Shown here: piece after piece, positions 20,361-29,694 of the stretch
Layout of the letters: each line of letters starts with the position of its first letter
How positions within the stretch are numbered: the first letter of the stretch is position 1
From: Dehalococcoidaceae bacterium
GTDB taxonomy: Bacteria; Chloroflexota; Dehalococcoidia; Dehalococcoidales; CSSed11-197
NCBI GenBank assembly: GCA_016928015.1
Contig: JAFGLQ010000031.1
Location: forward strand, 1 to 36,948
Reading direction: 5' to 3'
Length of the DNA: 36,948 nucleotides
The notes under the pieces: generated by a model
The model's database searches: none
What the model was told of the DNA's origin: nothing
Seen by the model: the letters and a program-made list of their open reading frames with translations, nothing else
Made by a program: the position numbers and the translations under genes

Positions 20361-21239
20361 TTAAATATCCAGCCACGAATCGGAATAAAGAACCTGGCCG
20401 GAAAGCACGCGGTATGTCTTGTAATACTCAAGTTCCTTCGGGTTCAGCTTGGCCGGGTCGGGTTCGTCTCCATCCATCATGCGATGTACGAGGCCGACTA
20501 TTTCCGGCATTTCTCCCCGGGCGATTTTAACCAGTTCCTGATCCAGCGGATCGCTGATAGCTGAATACAATCCGTATTTCATGAATGCAATCAGGGAAGT
20601 GCGGTTGAAATAGCCTCGCAGATGAGCCGGTACTCCGTTGGAGATGTTGGAAAGCCCGACAATGGACTTACATTCAGGAGCGATTTCCGAAAGCATGCTC
20701 ATGAACTCAAGACAAGCCTGTACCTGGACAATATCTACTGTTACCGGAGTGGAAATAGGGTCGATCCATATCCTTTCCGGGGGTATGCCGGCTTCGCCGG
20801 CTTTGTAAACCAGATCTACGGCCAGCATACACCTTTCGTTGGCATCCCGGGGCATGCCGTCGACCCCCCAAAGAAGGCCTATCATATTGGCCTGGTAACG
20901 ATTTACCAGCGGTAGCAATTTTTCAAGTCTTTCCGGCTGAAGCGAAATCGAATTCATGAGAGCCGGCGCTTCAGCAACTTTGAGCCCTTCCTCCATGGCT
21001 TCGGCGTTGGTTGTGTCCAGAGAAAGAGGCAGCGGGCTGGCTTCCTTTACGGTATTTACCAGCCATGGCATCAATTCGGCGCCATCTTTACGGGCCGGGC
21101 CGATATTTAAATCCAGCATATCCGCACCGGAAGCGGTAAGCTGGGTGGCCAGCTTTCTTACCGGATCGGCGTCGCGCTCCTTAAAGGAGGCGCCGATAGT
21201 TTTGGATATCACATTAATATTTTCAGCAACAACAAGCAT
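20361..21239 (-). CDS. acsE: Methyltetrahydrofolate:corrinoid/iron-sulfur protein methyltransferase
   Basis: MLVVAENINVISKTIGASFKERD...ASGADMLDLNIGPARKDG...PLSLDTTNAEAMEEGL...SIVGLSNISNGVP: pterin-binding TIM-barrel motifs. Confidence 0.95.
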   Translation of the reverse strand: MLVVAENINVISKTIGASFKERDADPVRKLATQLTASGADMLDLNIGPARKDGAELMPWLVNTVKEASPLPLSLDTTNAEAMEEGLKVAEAPALMNSISLQPERLEKLLPLVNRYQANMIGLLWGVDGMPRDANERCMLAVDLVYKAGEAGIPPERIWIDPISTPVTVDIVQVQACLEFMSMLSEIAPECKSIVGLSNISNGVPAHLRGYFNRTSLIAFMKYGLYSAISDPLDQELVKIARGEMPEIVGLVHRMMDGDEPDPAKLNPKELEYYKTYRVLSGQVLYSDSWLDI

Positions 21240-21250
21240 CGTTTGACTCC

Positions 21251-22594
21251 TTATTTCCATTCCCTCAGGTAGCCCGGAAGATGAGCAGCTTCCCGGGGGC
21301 CGATCTGGATTTCCCATCCATCCAGTTCCTCTTCAAGGCCACCGCTTTCTGCCGCTATGTAACCGGGTATTATAATTTTCCTGTGGCTTACCTTGTCGGC
21401 GATGCCGCATTTTTTTACGAACTGGCTGATGGTGTCGGCGCTGAATTTGCCTGCTGCCCAGGCAGTCATGACGCTCAATCCTTCGGTATCTTTTATTAGC
21501 AGGTAAGTTGGTACCCGGCTGGCTTCAATTTCTCCGGATACGATGAAGTAAGTAAGTGAGAAATTACTGGTCAGGACCACCGGCGAATTTTCACCGGGAC
21601 CGCCGATTTCATATATACCTTCGGTGGTAGCCAGTGGCCGTTGCGGGTCGGTGAATATGTTCATCCGTTCCACCAGCAGCGGGAAAAGGCTTTCTCCCTG
21701 GAAGTCGGACAGGACTACGATACCACCGTATTTAGCTACGAAAATTGAAGCGATAAGAGCTTCCTTCATTGGATCCTGTGTCATTTCCGCAGGGAATACT
21801 ATGGTTGGAAAGCCAAGAGGTTTGAATTTACTGGCAAGGGCGCCGCGTCTTATGGCAACCTGATCCTCGAAAACCTGTTTCAGGTTTCGGGCTCCTGAAT
21901 CAAGGACGATATCTTTTACGCCGGAAGCAGTTAATTTTTCACTCAACTCAACCAATTGCTGCAGGTTTTCACCCTTGGCGGCCAGGGGACAATTGTAGGT
22001 TTTGGCCAGTTCGGCCATTTGTGCCAGGTTTTCAACGGTTGCGGCATATATCAGGGGCTTGTGTTCAGCCGTTATCTTGAGGGCTTCCTCCATGATTTCG
22101 CTGTTACCGGTTGCCAGTATCAGGGCGGCGTCGCTTTGTTCCATAATCTTTTTTAACAGAGTGGTATATTTGGCTGCATCGTTCGATTCGCATTTGGCAC
22201 ATATTAATTCGGCCCTCAAGTGTTTACCGACCCGTTCATACTGAAGGTTCTTAAAACGCGCCAGCCGGCCGGCAATTTCATCATTACTTGAATTGTCAGT
22301 GATTACAGCGGCAATACCCGGAGGATTTTCAAACCGTTTTTCATGCCTGAAAAGGACCGTTTCGCCGCCTGTTTTAATCGCATTGGCGCCGGTGCCGATA
22401 GTTACCGGCCTGATGGGCGGCGCTGAAGCTTCCTCCAGTTTGCTTTTTGCTTCTTCGCTGACATGCGGGCATTTGGAGAGCTCCGCCTTGCCGGCAGCCA
22501 GGCTCATGGCGAAAGCCAGGCATGTAGGAACACCGCAATCTCCGCAGTTGGTCTTGGGCAATAATTTAAATATTTCGATACCACTCAGAGCCAT
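21251..22594 (-). CDS. acsC: Corrinoid/iron-sulfur protein large (gamma) subunit
   Basis: 447 aa; IEIFKLLPKTNCGDCGVPTCLAFAMSLAAGKAELSKCPHVSE N-terminal [4Fe-4S] motif; C-terminal corrinoid domain GGLEEELDGWEIQIGPREAAHLPGYL. Confidence 0.96.
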   Translation of the reverse strand: MALSGIEIFKLLPKTNCGDCGVPTCLAFAMSLAAGKAELSKCPHVSEEAKSKLEEASAPPIRPVTIGTGANAIKTGGETVLFRHEKRFENPPGIAAVITDNSSNDEIAGRLARFKNLQYERVGKHLRAELICAKCESNDAAKYTTLLKKIMEQSDAALILATGNSEIMEEALKITAEHKPLIYAATVENLAQMAELAKTYNCPLAAKGENLQQLVELSEKLTASGVKDIVLDSGARNLKQVFEDQVAIRRGALASKFKPLGFPTIVFPAEMTQDPMKEALIASIFVAKYGGIVVLSDFQGESLFPLLVERMNIFTDPQRPLATTEGIYEIGGPGENSPVVLTSNFSLTYFIVSGEIEASRVPTYLLIKDTEGLSVMTAWAAGKFSADTISQFVKKCGIADKVSHRKIIIPGYIAAESGGLEEELDGWEIQIGPREAAHLPGYLREWK

Positions 22595-22613
22595 AAAACT
22601 GTTCTCCTTATAA

Positions 22614-24818
22614 TTACATTAACGGGTCGAGACTCAGGGCCGGATGGCCCTTTTCTTCCAGGAAAGCCAGGATTTCCTCTTCGGTAGAACCGACGGATTC
22701 GTCGGCAATCCGGTCCAGCAGGTCCGGGATGCCTATTTCTCTGGCCCTTTCTTCAAAACGCTCCCTGATTTCTTCCTTGAGAGAGGTTGGCATCCAGACC
22801 ATCCGTTTTATACCGTCCTCGGCGCTTAAGAATTTGCGTTGAGTTATATTATATTTACTGTGTCCGACGAAACCCGGCGTACTTATGCCGCCTCCTATAG
22901 TTCCGGCAAGTGTAGTGAATTTCATGCCGCAAGGTGTCATCCCCGCATGTTCCCGGTTAACAGTCATAACGCCGTTGCAGAGAGGCAGGATAGCGGCAAT
23001 GCACTCCATGCAGCCGCAGGCTGTCATCGGGTCGTTGATTATGGAGTAGAAATTGTAGTGGTCAATCTTACCGCGGGAAGCTTTCTTGACAAATTCGTTT
23101 ACGCCCTCCCACTGGCCAAGTTTGGCATCGATAGTCGCCCCCTTGGGTACCGGTTGGTTGGGGCCGGTGGGACTGATTTCATAGGCTGCTTTGCAGTCCA
23201 TCCAGTTGTAGGAGCCACAAAGCCCGGTTCTTTCCGGGCTGATTACACACACATGGCTGGGGGCAAACGACTGGCACAGTGTGCAGGAATAATACATATC
23301 GGTAGTTTCATCGGTCATGCCTTCAATGCGTGCATCCCGGTGGGCATAGGCATCCTTGGCTTTGGCTACCTTATCCTTGACGTCTTCTTCTGCTGTATAC
23401 AGCTTTACCTGCATTTTATCGAATATGCGCCCGAAATCCTGGTGCAGTTTAGCGTGTAGCATAATCCCGATATGGTTCAACCTGAACCCTTTTTCCACTG
23501 CCTGTTTGCTTACCCTGAGCCAGGCAATGTCCCGCTGGCCGATATGCATCAACCCCTGGGCGTAGTTAATCAAGTGGTGCACCTGACGTTCGAGGATGGG
23601 CTCGTAATCGGCCTGCATTTTCCGCCCGGCAACTTCGACACAAATTGCCAGCGGCAGTTTGGCCCCCGGTTCAATATCACTGATGTCGGGGCCTATTACT
23701 TCAACACTGCCGTCTTCGATTTCATCCATAGATTTTGAGGTGACCCACTCAACCATGGCAGTACGGCCGCCGCCGCACTCAAGGTAGATATCATCGCCTC
23801 TGACCCGCTCTCCTTCGAAAGCAGGCCCATAAGCCAGCGGGATGGGCACTTCCGTCACGGTGACCTTCAACCCTCGCACCTCGACAGCCCGGGAAACAAT
23901 TTTATCGTGGGGAACGTTGGAAACAACGTGTTCATAGGTGCATATGCCGTAAGGCAGTACCTCGGGTATGGGGGTGTCGGCGATAATCGGGAAGCCGTAG
24001 TTTATGGCACCGGCCGCATTAGCATACCATTCATCGGTAACGTATCCCAGCGGCATGGCAAATGCAAAAATACGGTCCTTATTGTAGATTAGAATTTTGC
24101 GATAATCTCCGGGTTCAATACCGCCGAATGACATGGCTGCCCGGGTAGCAAAACCCATGGCAAAGACGGTAGCTGAGGTATCCGGCCCGAACGGCACCAG
24201 CCGGGTAGGCCAACCGATTTGCACTCCAGCGTCAACAAGCTGATTCGAAAAATGTTTGCCGTTGTCTGAGCCGGCCATAAATACATAAAGGTTTTTCTGC
24301 TGCAGTTCCTGGGCTATTTTTACCGCGGTTTCGTTGTCCGGCGCCGCCCCGAGCACAGCGGCAAAACCCGGAGCTGTACCGTCCACAAACTCTACCCCTC
24401 TCTTTCTGAGGATAACATCATCAGCAGCCCCAAGCCAGAGGTTATCTCCGGCCGGGTCTTCGGATTTCGTGTAAAAATCAGGTGTTTCCAGGTACCGGAT
24501 AGCTTCCAGGATTTCTTCGGCAAAGAAGGTGGCCATACCGGCATCCAGGGCTGGAGCCAGGTAGGGCAGCGGGTGGGTTTCCTTTACCGGCGGCGGCAGC
24601 AGGGCCTCGCAGCGTTTTAATACTGCTTCCATATCCCCCAGCGTTTCAACCTTGTGGCCCAGTATGCCGTATATTATCGGCAGGTAGTAGGCGGTGTTGG
24701 GGAAACCTACCGGTTCGGCCGGGCCCCATTTTTCCAGTGCCCACTGCCATTTTTCACGGGAGCGCGCTACAATTTTATGAGCTCCTCGTATTGCTGCAGA
24801 TGCTATTATTTTCGACAT
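22614..24818 (-). CDS. acsB: CO-methylating acetyl-CoA synthase (CODH/ACS beta subunit)
   Basis: 734 aa; A-cluster region CTLCQSFAPSHVCVISPERTGLCGSYNWMDCKAA and TACGCMECIAAILPLCNGVM. Confidence 0.97.
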   Translation of the reverse strand: MSKIIASAAIRGAHKIVARSREKWQWALEKWGPAEPVGFPNTAYYLPIIYGILGHKVETLGDMEAVLKRCEALLPPPVKETHPLPYLAPALDAGMATFFAEEILEAIRYLETPDFYTKSEDPAGDNLWLGAADDVILRKRGVEFVDGTAPGFAAVLGAAPDNETAVKIAQELQQKNLYVFMAGSDNGKHFSNQLVDAGVQIGWPTRLVPFGPDTSATVFAMGFATRAAMSFGGIEPGDYRKILIYNKDRIFAFAMPLGYVTDEWYANAAGAINYGFPIIADTPIPEVLPYGICTYEHVVSNVPHDKIVSRAVEVRGLKVTVTEVPIPLAYGPAFEGERVRGDDIYLECGGGRTAMVEWVTSKSMDEIEDGSVEVIGPDISDIEPGAKLPLAICVEVAGRKMQADYEPILERQVHHLINYAQGLMHIGQRDIAWLRVSKQAVEKGFRLNHIGIMLHAKLHQDFGRIFDKMQVKLYTAEEDVKDKVAKAKDAYAHRDARIEGMTDETTDMYYSCTLCQSFAPSHVCVISPERTGLCGSYNWMDCKAAYEISPTGPNQPVPKGATIDAKLGQWEGVNEFVKKASRGKIDHYNFYSIINDPMTACGCMECIAAILPLCNGVMTVNREHAGMTPCGMKFTTLAGTIGGGISTPGFVGHSKYNITQRKFLSAEDGIKRMVWMPTSLKEEIRERFEERAREIGIPDLLDRIADESVGSTEEEILAFLEEKGHPALSLDPLM

Positions 24819-24838
24819 TTACCTCTCCCGTTTTAGAA

Positions 24839-26803
24839 TTATACCGCGTCGAGCTCCCGGCGCATGGCCATATCATACAGTACGCGGTCGCGGGCTTTGT
24901 CGAGGCCCAGGTCTTTACGTTTCTTGTCTATGTGGCCCAGCATCAGCTCGGCCATTTTATACGGGTCAGCTTCAAATGCCCACATGCCTCCGTATATTGA
25001 TTCATAATCCTTGAACAGGAATTCAGTCAGCTCTTTCGAGCCGGTGGTAGGCCAGGTGGTGCCGAAAACGGTGAAAACTCCGGAACCAACGAAGTACTGT
25101 CCGATTGAAAGGGCTTTTTCACTCATCCATTCAGGTGCGGCACCAGCTACCGGCAAATCGCTGATATCGTCTCCCAGGCCGCCGTCTTTAACCATGGCGG
25201 TGGCTGCAATGAGAATTCGGGCATTGTCTACACAACTGCCGAGGTGCAGTACCGGGGGTATGCCTACGGCTTCGCATACCGAAGCCAGCCCCTCACCGGC
25301 AAATTCTCTGGCAGCTTCAGGCAGCATCAACCCTGCTTTAGCACAGGCCATGGCGCTGCAGCCGGTTTGCAGGACCAGCACATCGTTTTTGATAAGCTCT
25401 TTTACCAGAGTTATGTGGGCGTTATCATGCACCGTCCTGGCATTGTTACAGCCCACCACACCGGCTACACCACGAATACGGCCGTTAATTATGTTTTCAT
25501 TGAGAGGACGGTATGAAGCCCTGAATAAACCGCCCAGGAGGTAGTTGATAGTTTCATGAGAGAATCCGGCTACAAGGTCGGTTTTTTGGTCGGGAATGCG
25601 TATGTTTTTACCTCGATTGGGGAAGTTGTCGATAGCCGTACGGATTATCTGCTCGGCTGATTCCCATGCCCGGTGTTCATCGAATTCAATGTGTTCGGCT
25701 CCGGTCATTTTCGCCCGTGGGTCGGTAGTAATGACCCGTGTATGGTAACACTGGGCAACATCAGCCAGGCCCTGCATGATACACTGCACGTCCACCACAA
25801 TGGCTTCGAGGGCGCCGGTAACAATGGCCAGTTCCTGCTGCAGGAAATTGCCGGCGATGGGTACACCATGACGCATCAGGATTTCATTGGCGGTGCAGCA
25901 CATGCCTGCCAGGTTGATTCCCCGGGCGCCTTTCGAGCGGGCATATTCGATTATCCCGGGGTCCTGGACGACCACCGCCAGCATTTCCGCCAACTGTGGT
26001 TCGTGGCCGTGAATTATAATATTGACATCTTCTTTCTTGAGTACGCCCAGGTTGATCTGGCTGAGTACCGGCGCCGGGGTGCCGAACATGATATCCTGCA
26101 GGTCGGTCGCCAGCATGCTGCCTCCCCAGCCATCGGCAAGCGCTGTTCGCATAGCCTGGGACATAATGCTTTTATACTCCTGGTCGACTCCCATGTGGGT
26201 GCGGTGCATCATTTCAACTACTTCCCGGTCGATGCCACGAGGGGTTACTTTTGTTTTTTGCCACAGCTCCTGGCGTTTCAAAGGCGCCGATTTGACCGGG
26301 GTGAGCTCTCCTTCCTGGCGGCCGAACTCTTTCATAACAAGTTCCCCGATTTCGGTGGCGATTTCTTCATTGGAGCGTTCGGCTATTTTCACTCCGAAAT
26401 TCAAGGCAACCTGCAGCAGCTTTTGCTCATCCTTGATGGTAAACCCCTTGGCCTCGCCTTTAGCAGCCAGCAGGAAAGTTTCGGTTACCTTGCGCGCATG
26501 GTCGCTGTGGGCAGCCGAACCGGCGGCAATCATCCTGGCAAAGTTACGAGCAGCAATCGTTTCGGCAGTCGCGCCGCACACACCCTTGCGTTTGGCTCTT
26601 TCTTCGGCGGTTTCCTCTTTGTTTTTGGGAAGCGGAACCCGACAGGGTCCCATGGAGCATATGCGGCAGCATGAACCTTCAAGGCCGATCGGGCAGGGCT
26701 TCATGTTGCTGGAACGTTCAAAAACATTGGAGGAACCGTCCTCCCGGGCTTTATCGATCATCTCAAGAGTTGCCGGGTCGATACTTCTTGCTTCTTCCGC
26801 CAT
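24839..26803 (-). CDS. cooS: Anaerobic carbon monoxide dehydrogenase catalytic subunit
   Basis: ~654 aa; MKPCPIGLEGSCCRICSMGPCRVPLP cluster motif, GCNNARTVHDNAHITL, VLQTGCSAMACAKAGLM, HLGSCVDNARI. ATG 26803 (MAEEARS) chosen over the track start. Confidence 0.96.
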   Translation of the reverse strand: MAEEARSIDPATLEMIDKAREDGSSNVFERSSNMKPCPIGLEGSCCRICSMGPCRVPLPKNKEETAEERAKRKGVCGATAETIAARNFARMIAAGSAAHSDHARKVTETFLLAAKGEAKGFTIKDEQKLLQVALNFGVKIAERSNEEIATEIGELVMKEFGRQEGELTPVKSAPLKRQELWQKTKVTPRGIDREVVEMMHRTHMGVDQEYKSIMSQAMRTALADGWGGSMLATDLQDIMFGTPAPVLSQINLGVLKKEDVNIIIHGHEPQLAEMLAVVVQDPGIIEYARSKGARGINLAGMCCTANEILMRHGVPIAGNFLQQELAIVTGALEAIVVDVQCIMQGLADVAQCYHTRVITTDPRAKMTGAEHIEFDEHRAWESAEQIIRTAIDNFPNRGKNIRIPDQKTDLVAGFSHETINYLLGGLFRASYRPLNENIINGRIRGVAGVVGCNNARTVHDNAHITLVKELIKNDVLVLQTGCSAMACAKAGLMLPEAAREFAGEGLASVCEAVGIPPVLHLGSCVDNARILIAATAMVKDGGLGDDISDLPVAGAAPEWMSEKALSIGQYFVGSGVFTVFGTTWPTTGSKELTEFLFKDYESIYGGMWAFEADPYKMAELMLGHIDKKRKDLGLDKARDRVLYDMAMRRELDAV

Positions 26804-26843
26804 TACATCACCTCTTAATAATTTAAATTGGCCGGCCGGACCG

Positions 26844-27788
26844 TTAGCCGGCAAGCTCGCCGATAATTTCCTCTACCAGCCGGATGGCTTCCGGATGGCG
26901 CATGATGACAACATCGCCTCCGGCGAGCAGCAATACCGTTGCCGACATGGCTTCAAGCAGGATGCCTCTCTTTTTTTCGTCTCCCAGTTCAGGCGCTTCC
27001 CGGCTTGAGATTTTTACTTCCTTGGCTTTCCATGTCTCCTTGGCGACATTGCATATTATGGGCATTTGCAGTTTCTCATCCTGCTGGGTGAGGGCTGCCA
27101 TGCGGATGCGTTCCATGACCGAATAACAGTATTCAATACCGTAGCCTATGCTGCTTACGGTCGGGTCTATGAGTATTTCATTTTCGGGCACATCCATATT
27201 GGTAAGCAGGATGTTGAGCTGTTTGGCAAGATTGATATCGATTGGAGACGAGGCAATAACCATATGCCGGTAACCAATAGCCGACGCGGCAATTTTTTTA
27301 TAATTACCTTCTTCCAGGGGTCCTATAATAAGTTGTTTCCCCTGGCAAACTTCAGCTATTTTTCTAAGAACCTCGGTATCCTTTTCCTGGTTGGCTGTTC
27401 CCCATACGATAACAGGCACGTCTACAGCTTCGGTTACCTGTCTGGCAGTCTCGGCAGCTTCATCCGCTCCGCGGTTGAGGCCGTTGGGATCGGTGCTGGC
27501 CATTTGCAGGCATATGATTTGAGCGCCGAACTCCGTAACGCATTTCCGGGCCCACTTGACCGGGTCGCCCATCACATCCTTAAAGGGTTCAACAGCTGCT
27601 TCAGGCCAGTTGTCGGGCATCGAGTCGTAGACTTCCATGGCTATGCGTGGCAGATTGGGCATACTGCCTTCAAAAAGATGAAAAGGATAGCATGTTTCGC
27701 CACCAACCATGATCGGTGGTTCCTTTTTGCCCAGTCTTATTTCTTTAATAGCGCCGCTGTAGTTGATTTTAGGGACTTCGAAAGCCAT
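26844..27788 (-). CDS. acsD: Corrinoid/iron-sulfur protein small (delta) subunit
   Basis: 314 aa; IRLGKKEPPIMVGGETCYPFHLFEGSMPNLPRIAMEVYD...ILIDPTVSSIGYGIEYCYSVMERIRMAAL. Confidence 0.95.
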   Translation of the reverse strand: MAFEVPKINYSGAIKEIRLGKKEPPIMVGGETCYPFHLFEGSMPNLPRIAMEVYDSMPDNWPEAAVEPFKDVMGDPVKWARKCVTEFGAQIICLQMASTDPNGLNRGADEAAETARQVTEAVDVPVIVWGTANQEKDTEVLRKIAEVCQGKQLIIGPLEEGNYKKIAASAIGYRHMVIASSPIDINLAKQLNILLTNMDVPENEILIDPTVSSIGYGIEYCYSVMERIRMAALTQQDEKLQMPIICNVAKETWKAKEVKISSREAPELGDEKKRGILLEAMSATVLLLAGGDVVIMRHPEAIRLVEEIIGELAG

Positions 27789-27803
27789 ATCTCACTCCTT
27801 AAT

Positions 27804-28022
27804 TTATGCCGGGTTTTTCCTTTTTTCGCTGCCGAACCATTCCTTGCCGTACCAGTAGCGTTCGGCAGTTTCAAGGTATTTCAATTGTTCGGATCTACTG
27901 TTTAGTTTTTGACGCCAGCGCCCGCATTCTTCTCCCGAAGGCTTGCCGTCTTCGAACGTGGCTCCCAAAATGTTGACCTGTTTTCTACCCGGAGCTTCGG
28001 CGGACATTACCTCGTATTCCAT
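27804..28022 (-). CDS. Uncharacterised 72-aa protein between folD and acsD
   Basis: MEYEVMSAEAPGRKQVNILGATFEDGKPSGEECGRWRQKLNSRSEQLKYLETAERYWYGKEWFGSEKRKNPA; AAGGAGT SD upstream, tight spacing to neighbours, no overlapping alternative gene. Confidence 0.75.
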   Translation of the reverse strand: MEYEVMSAEAPGRKQVNILGATFEDGKPSGEECGRWRQKLNSRSEQLKYLETAERYWYGKEWFGSEKRKNPA

Positions 28023-28033
28023 GATTTACTCCT

Positions 28034-28912
28034 TTATGCTTTAGAAAGCTCGGCAGCTTTTACAGTATTTGCCATCAGCATTGCAATGGTCATAGGGCCT
28101 ACCCCTCCGGGTACAGGGGTAATGGCAGCGGCCTTTTCCTTGACTTCTTCAAAGGCCACGTCACCGGCAAGAATGGATTTTCCTTCGCTGGTGGTGCCCA
28201 CCTGGTTCGTGCCTACGTCTATGACAATGGCTCCCGGTTTGACCATGCCGGCAGTGATAAAACCGGGTTTACCGATGGCGGCAATCAGTATATCAGCTTT
28301 AAGGGTGTATTCTCCAATGTCGGGAGTACGGCTATGGCAGATGGTTACCGTAGCGTTGGCGCCGCGTTGCTTCTGGACCAGGATGTTGGCGATGGGTTTA
28401 CCTACGATATTACTGCGGCCTACTATTACAACATGCTTGCCGTCGGTTTCGTAGCCCCCTCTTAGCAGCAGCTGCTGGATTCCGGCTGGGGTACAAGGCA
28501 GAAAGTCAGCTTCGCCTATAACCATTTTGCCCACATTGAAGGGGTGAAATCCGTCGACATCTTTTTTGGGGTCGATGCTGAGCAGCACTTGCGTTTCATT
28601 TATATGCGGGGGCAGGGGCACCTGGACAAGAATTCCGTGAACGCTGGCATCCATGTTGAGTTCATTTACCAGTTTCAACAGTTCCGGCTGGCTGGTGGTG
28701 GCCGGCAGGTGATGATGGAAAGAAGCGATGCCCAGTTTTTCACAGGTTTTGATCTTGATGTTAACGTATACTGAGCTGGCAGGGTCGTCCCCGACCAGAA
28801 CAGTAGCCAGCCCGGGTGTTATGCCCTGGCGTTTCAACGTTTCAATTCTTAGCTTCAGCTCACCTTTTATTTCTTCAGCTGTCTGTTTGCCATCGATAAT
28901 TCTGGCTGTCAT
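28034..28912 (-). CDS. folD: Methylenetetrahydrofolate dehydrogenase / methenyltetrahydrofolate cyclohydrolase
   Basis: 292 aa; [73 protein letters not shown]. Confidence 0.97.
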   Translation of the reverse strand: MTARIIDGKQTAEEIKGELKLRIETLKRQGITPGLATVLVGDDPASSVYVNIKIKTCEKLGIASFHHHLPATTSQPELLKLVNELNMDASVHGILVQVPLPPHINETQVLLSIDPKKDVDGFHPFNVGKMVIGEADFLPCTPAGIQQLLLRGGYETDGKHVVIVGRSNIVGKPIANILVQKQRGANATVTICHSRTPDIGEYTLKADILIAAIGKPGFITAGMVKPGAIVIDVGTNQVGTTSEGKSILAGDVAFEEVKEKAAAITPVPGGVGPMTIAMLMANTVKAAELSKA

Positions 28913-28923
28913 CCTGACTCCTT

Positions 28924-29694
28924 TTATAAACCGGCTGTATTGTTCAATATGCGGTCCATTATTTTTTCGACGGCCGTAACCGCTTTTGAGTCATCCGGCA
29001 ATTCAATCAGGGACTTTCCTTCCAGGTCAAACTGAACAACCTGTTCGTCAGACGGGATGGCGGCCAGAGGCCTTGCCCCCACTTTTTCAAGTTCAACTAA
29101 AATCGCCGGTTCGATATGCCCCGGAGACCGGGTTACAATAACTGATTTGTTCCTGATATCCAGTTTGAGTTCGGCAATTAATTCCAGAATACGCCCGACA
29201 GTCCGGGCCCCCTTTATTGAATGATCGGACGTGATGACGAGGTGGTCAATGTGCTCGGTCGTGCCCCGGCTCAGATGCTCCAGGCCGGCTTCATTGTCCA
29301 TTACCATGTATGGGTAGTTAGGCAGGAGTTCATCAATGAATTTGCGCAGAATACTGTTTGGATAACAGTAGCAGCCTGTCCCCTCTCCACGGCCCATACT
29401 GATCAAATCTACGTCCCTGCTTTCCGAAATAGTGCCGTTGAGTTTCATTTCCAGGTAAGCGCCTTTGGTCAAGCCGGGTGGGATTTTTATTTTGTCTTCG
29501 TTGAAACCGGCCAGCACCTGCCCGACAGTTTCCCGGATTTCAACTCCCAGGCCTTCGGCCAGGTTGGCATTGGCATCGGCATCCACGGCAAGTACCGGTT
29601 TCAACCCTCGCCTTATCAGGGAGCGGATAATCAGGCTGGCGGTTGTCGTTTTTCCAGTCCCGCCTTTGCCGGCCAGCGCTATGGTATAACTCAT
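28924..29694 (-). CDS. CooC/AcsF-family nickel-insertion ATPase
   Basis: 256 aa; deviant Walker [24 protein letters not shown] CxC motif; [15 protein letters not shown]. Confidence 0.9.
   Translation of the reverse strand: MSYTIALAGKGGTGKTTTASLIIRSLIRRGLKPVLAVDADANANLAEGLGVEIRETVGQVLAGFNEDKIKIPPGLTKGAYLEMKLNGTISESRDVDLISMGRGEGTGCYCYPNSILRKFIDELLPNYPYMVMDNEAGLEHLSRGTTEHIDHLVITSDHSIKGARTVGRILELIAELKLDIRNKSVIVTRSPGHIEPAILVELEKVGARPLAAIPSDEQVVQFDLEGKSLIELPDDSKAVTAVEKIMDRILNNTAGL

Noticed and set aside
22839-23459. 206-aa plus-strand ORF
   Set aside because: Antisense to the A-cluster region of acsB, with no independent support.
25673-26674. 333-aa plus-strand ORF
   Set aside because: Entirely antisense to cooS, with low-complexity shadow-like composition and no recognisable domain; a by-product of codon bias.
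26022-27008. 328-aa plus-strand ORF
   Set aside because: Antisense to cooS/acsD and Ser/Arg/Ala-rich shadow ORF.
27066-27905. 279-aa plus-strand ORF
   Set aside because: Antisense to acsD and the 72-aa ORF, with no domain signature.
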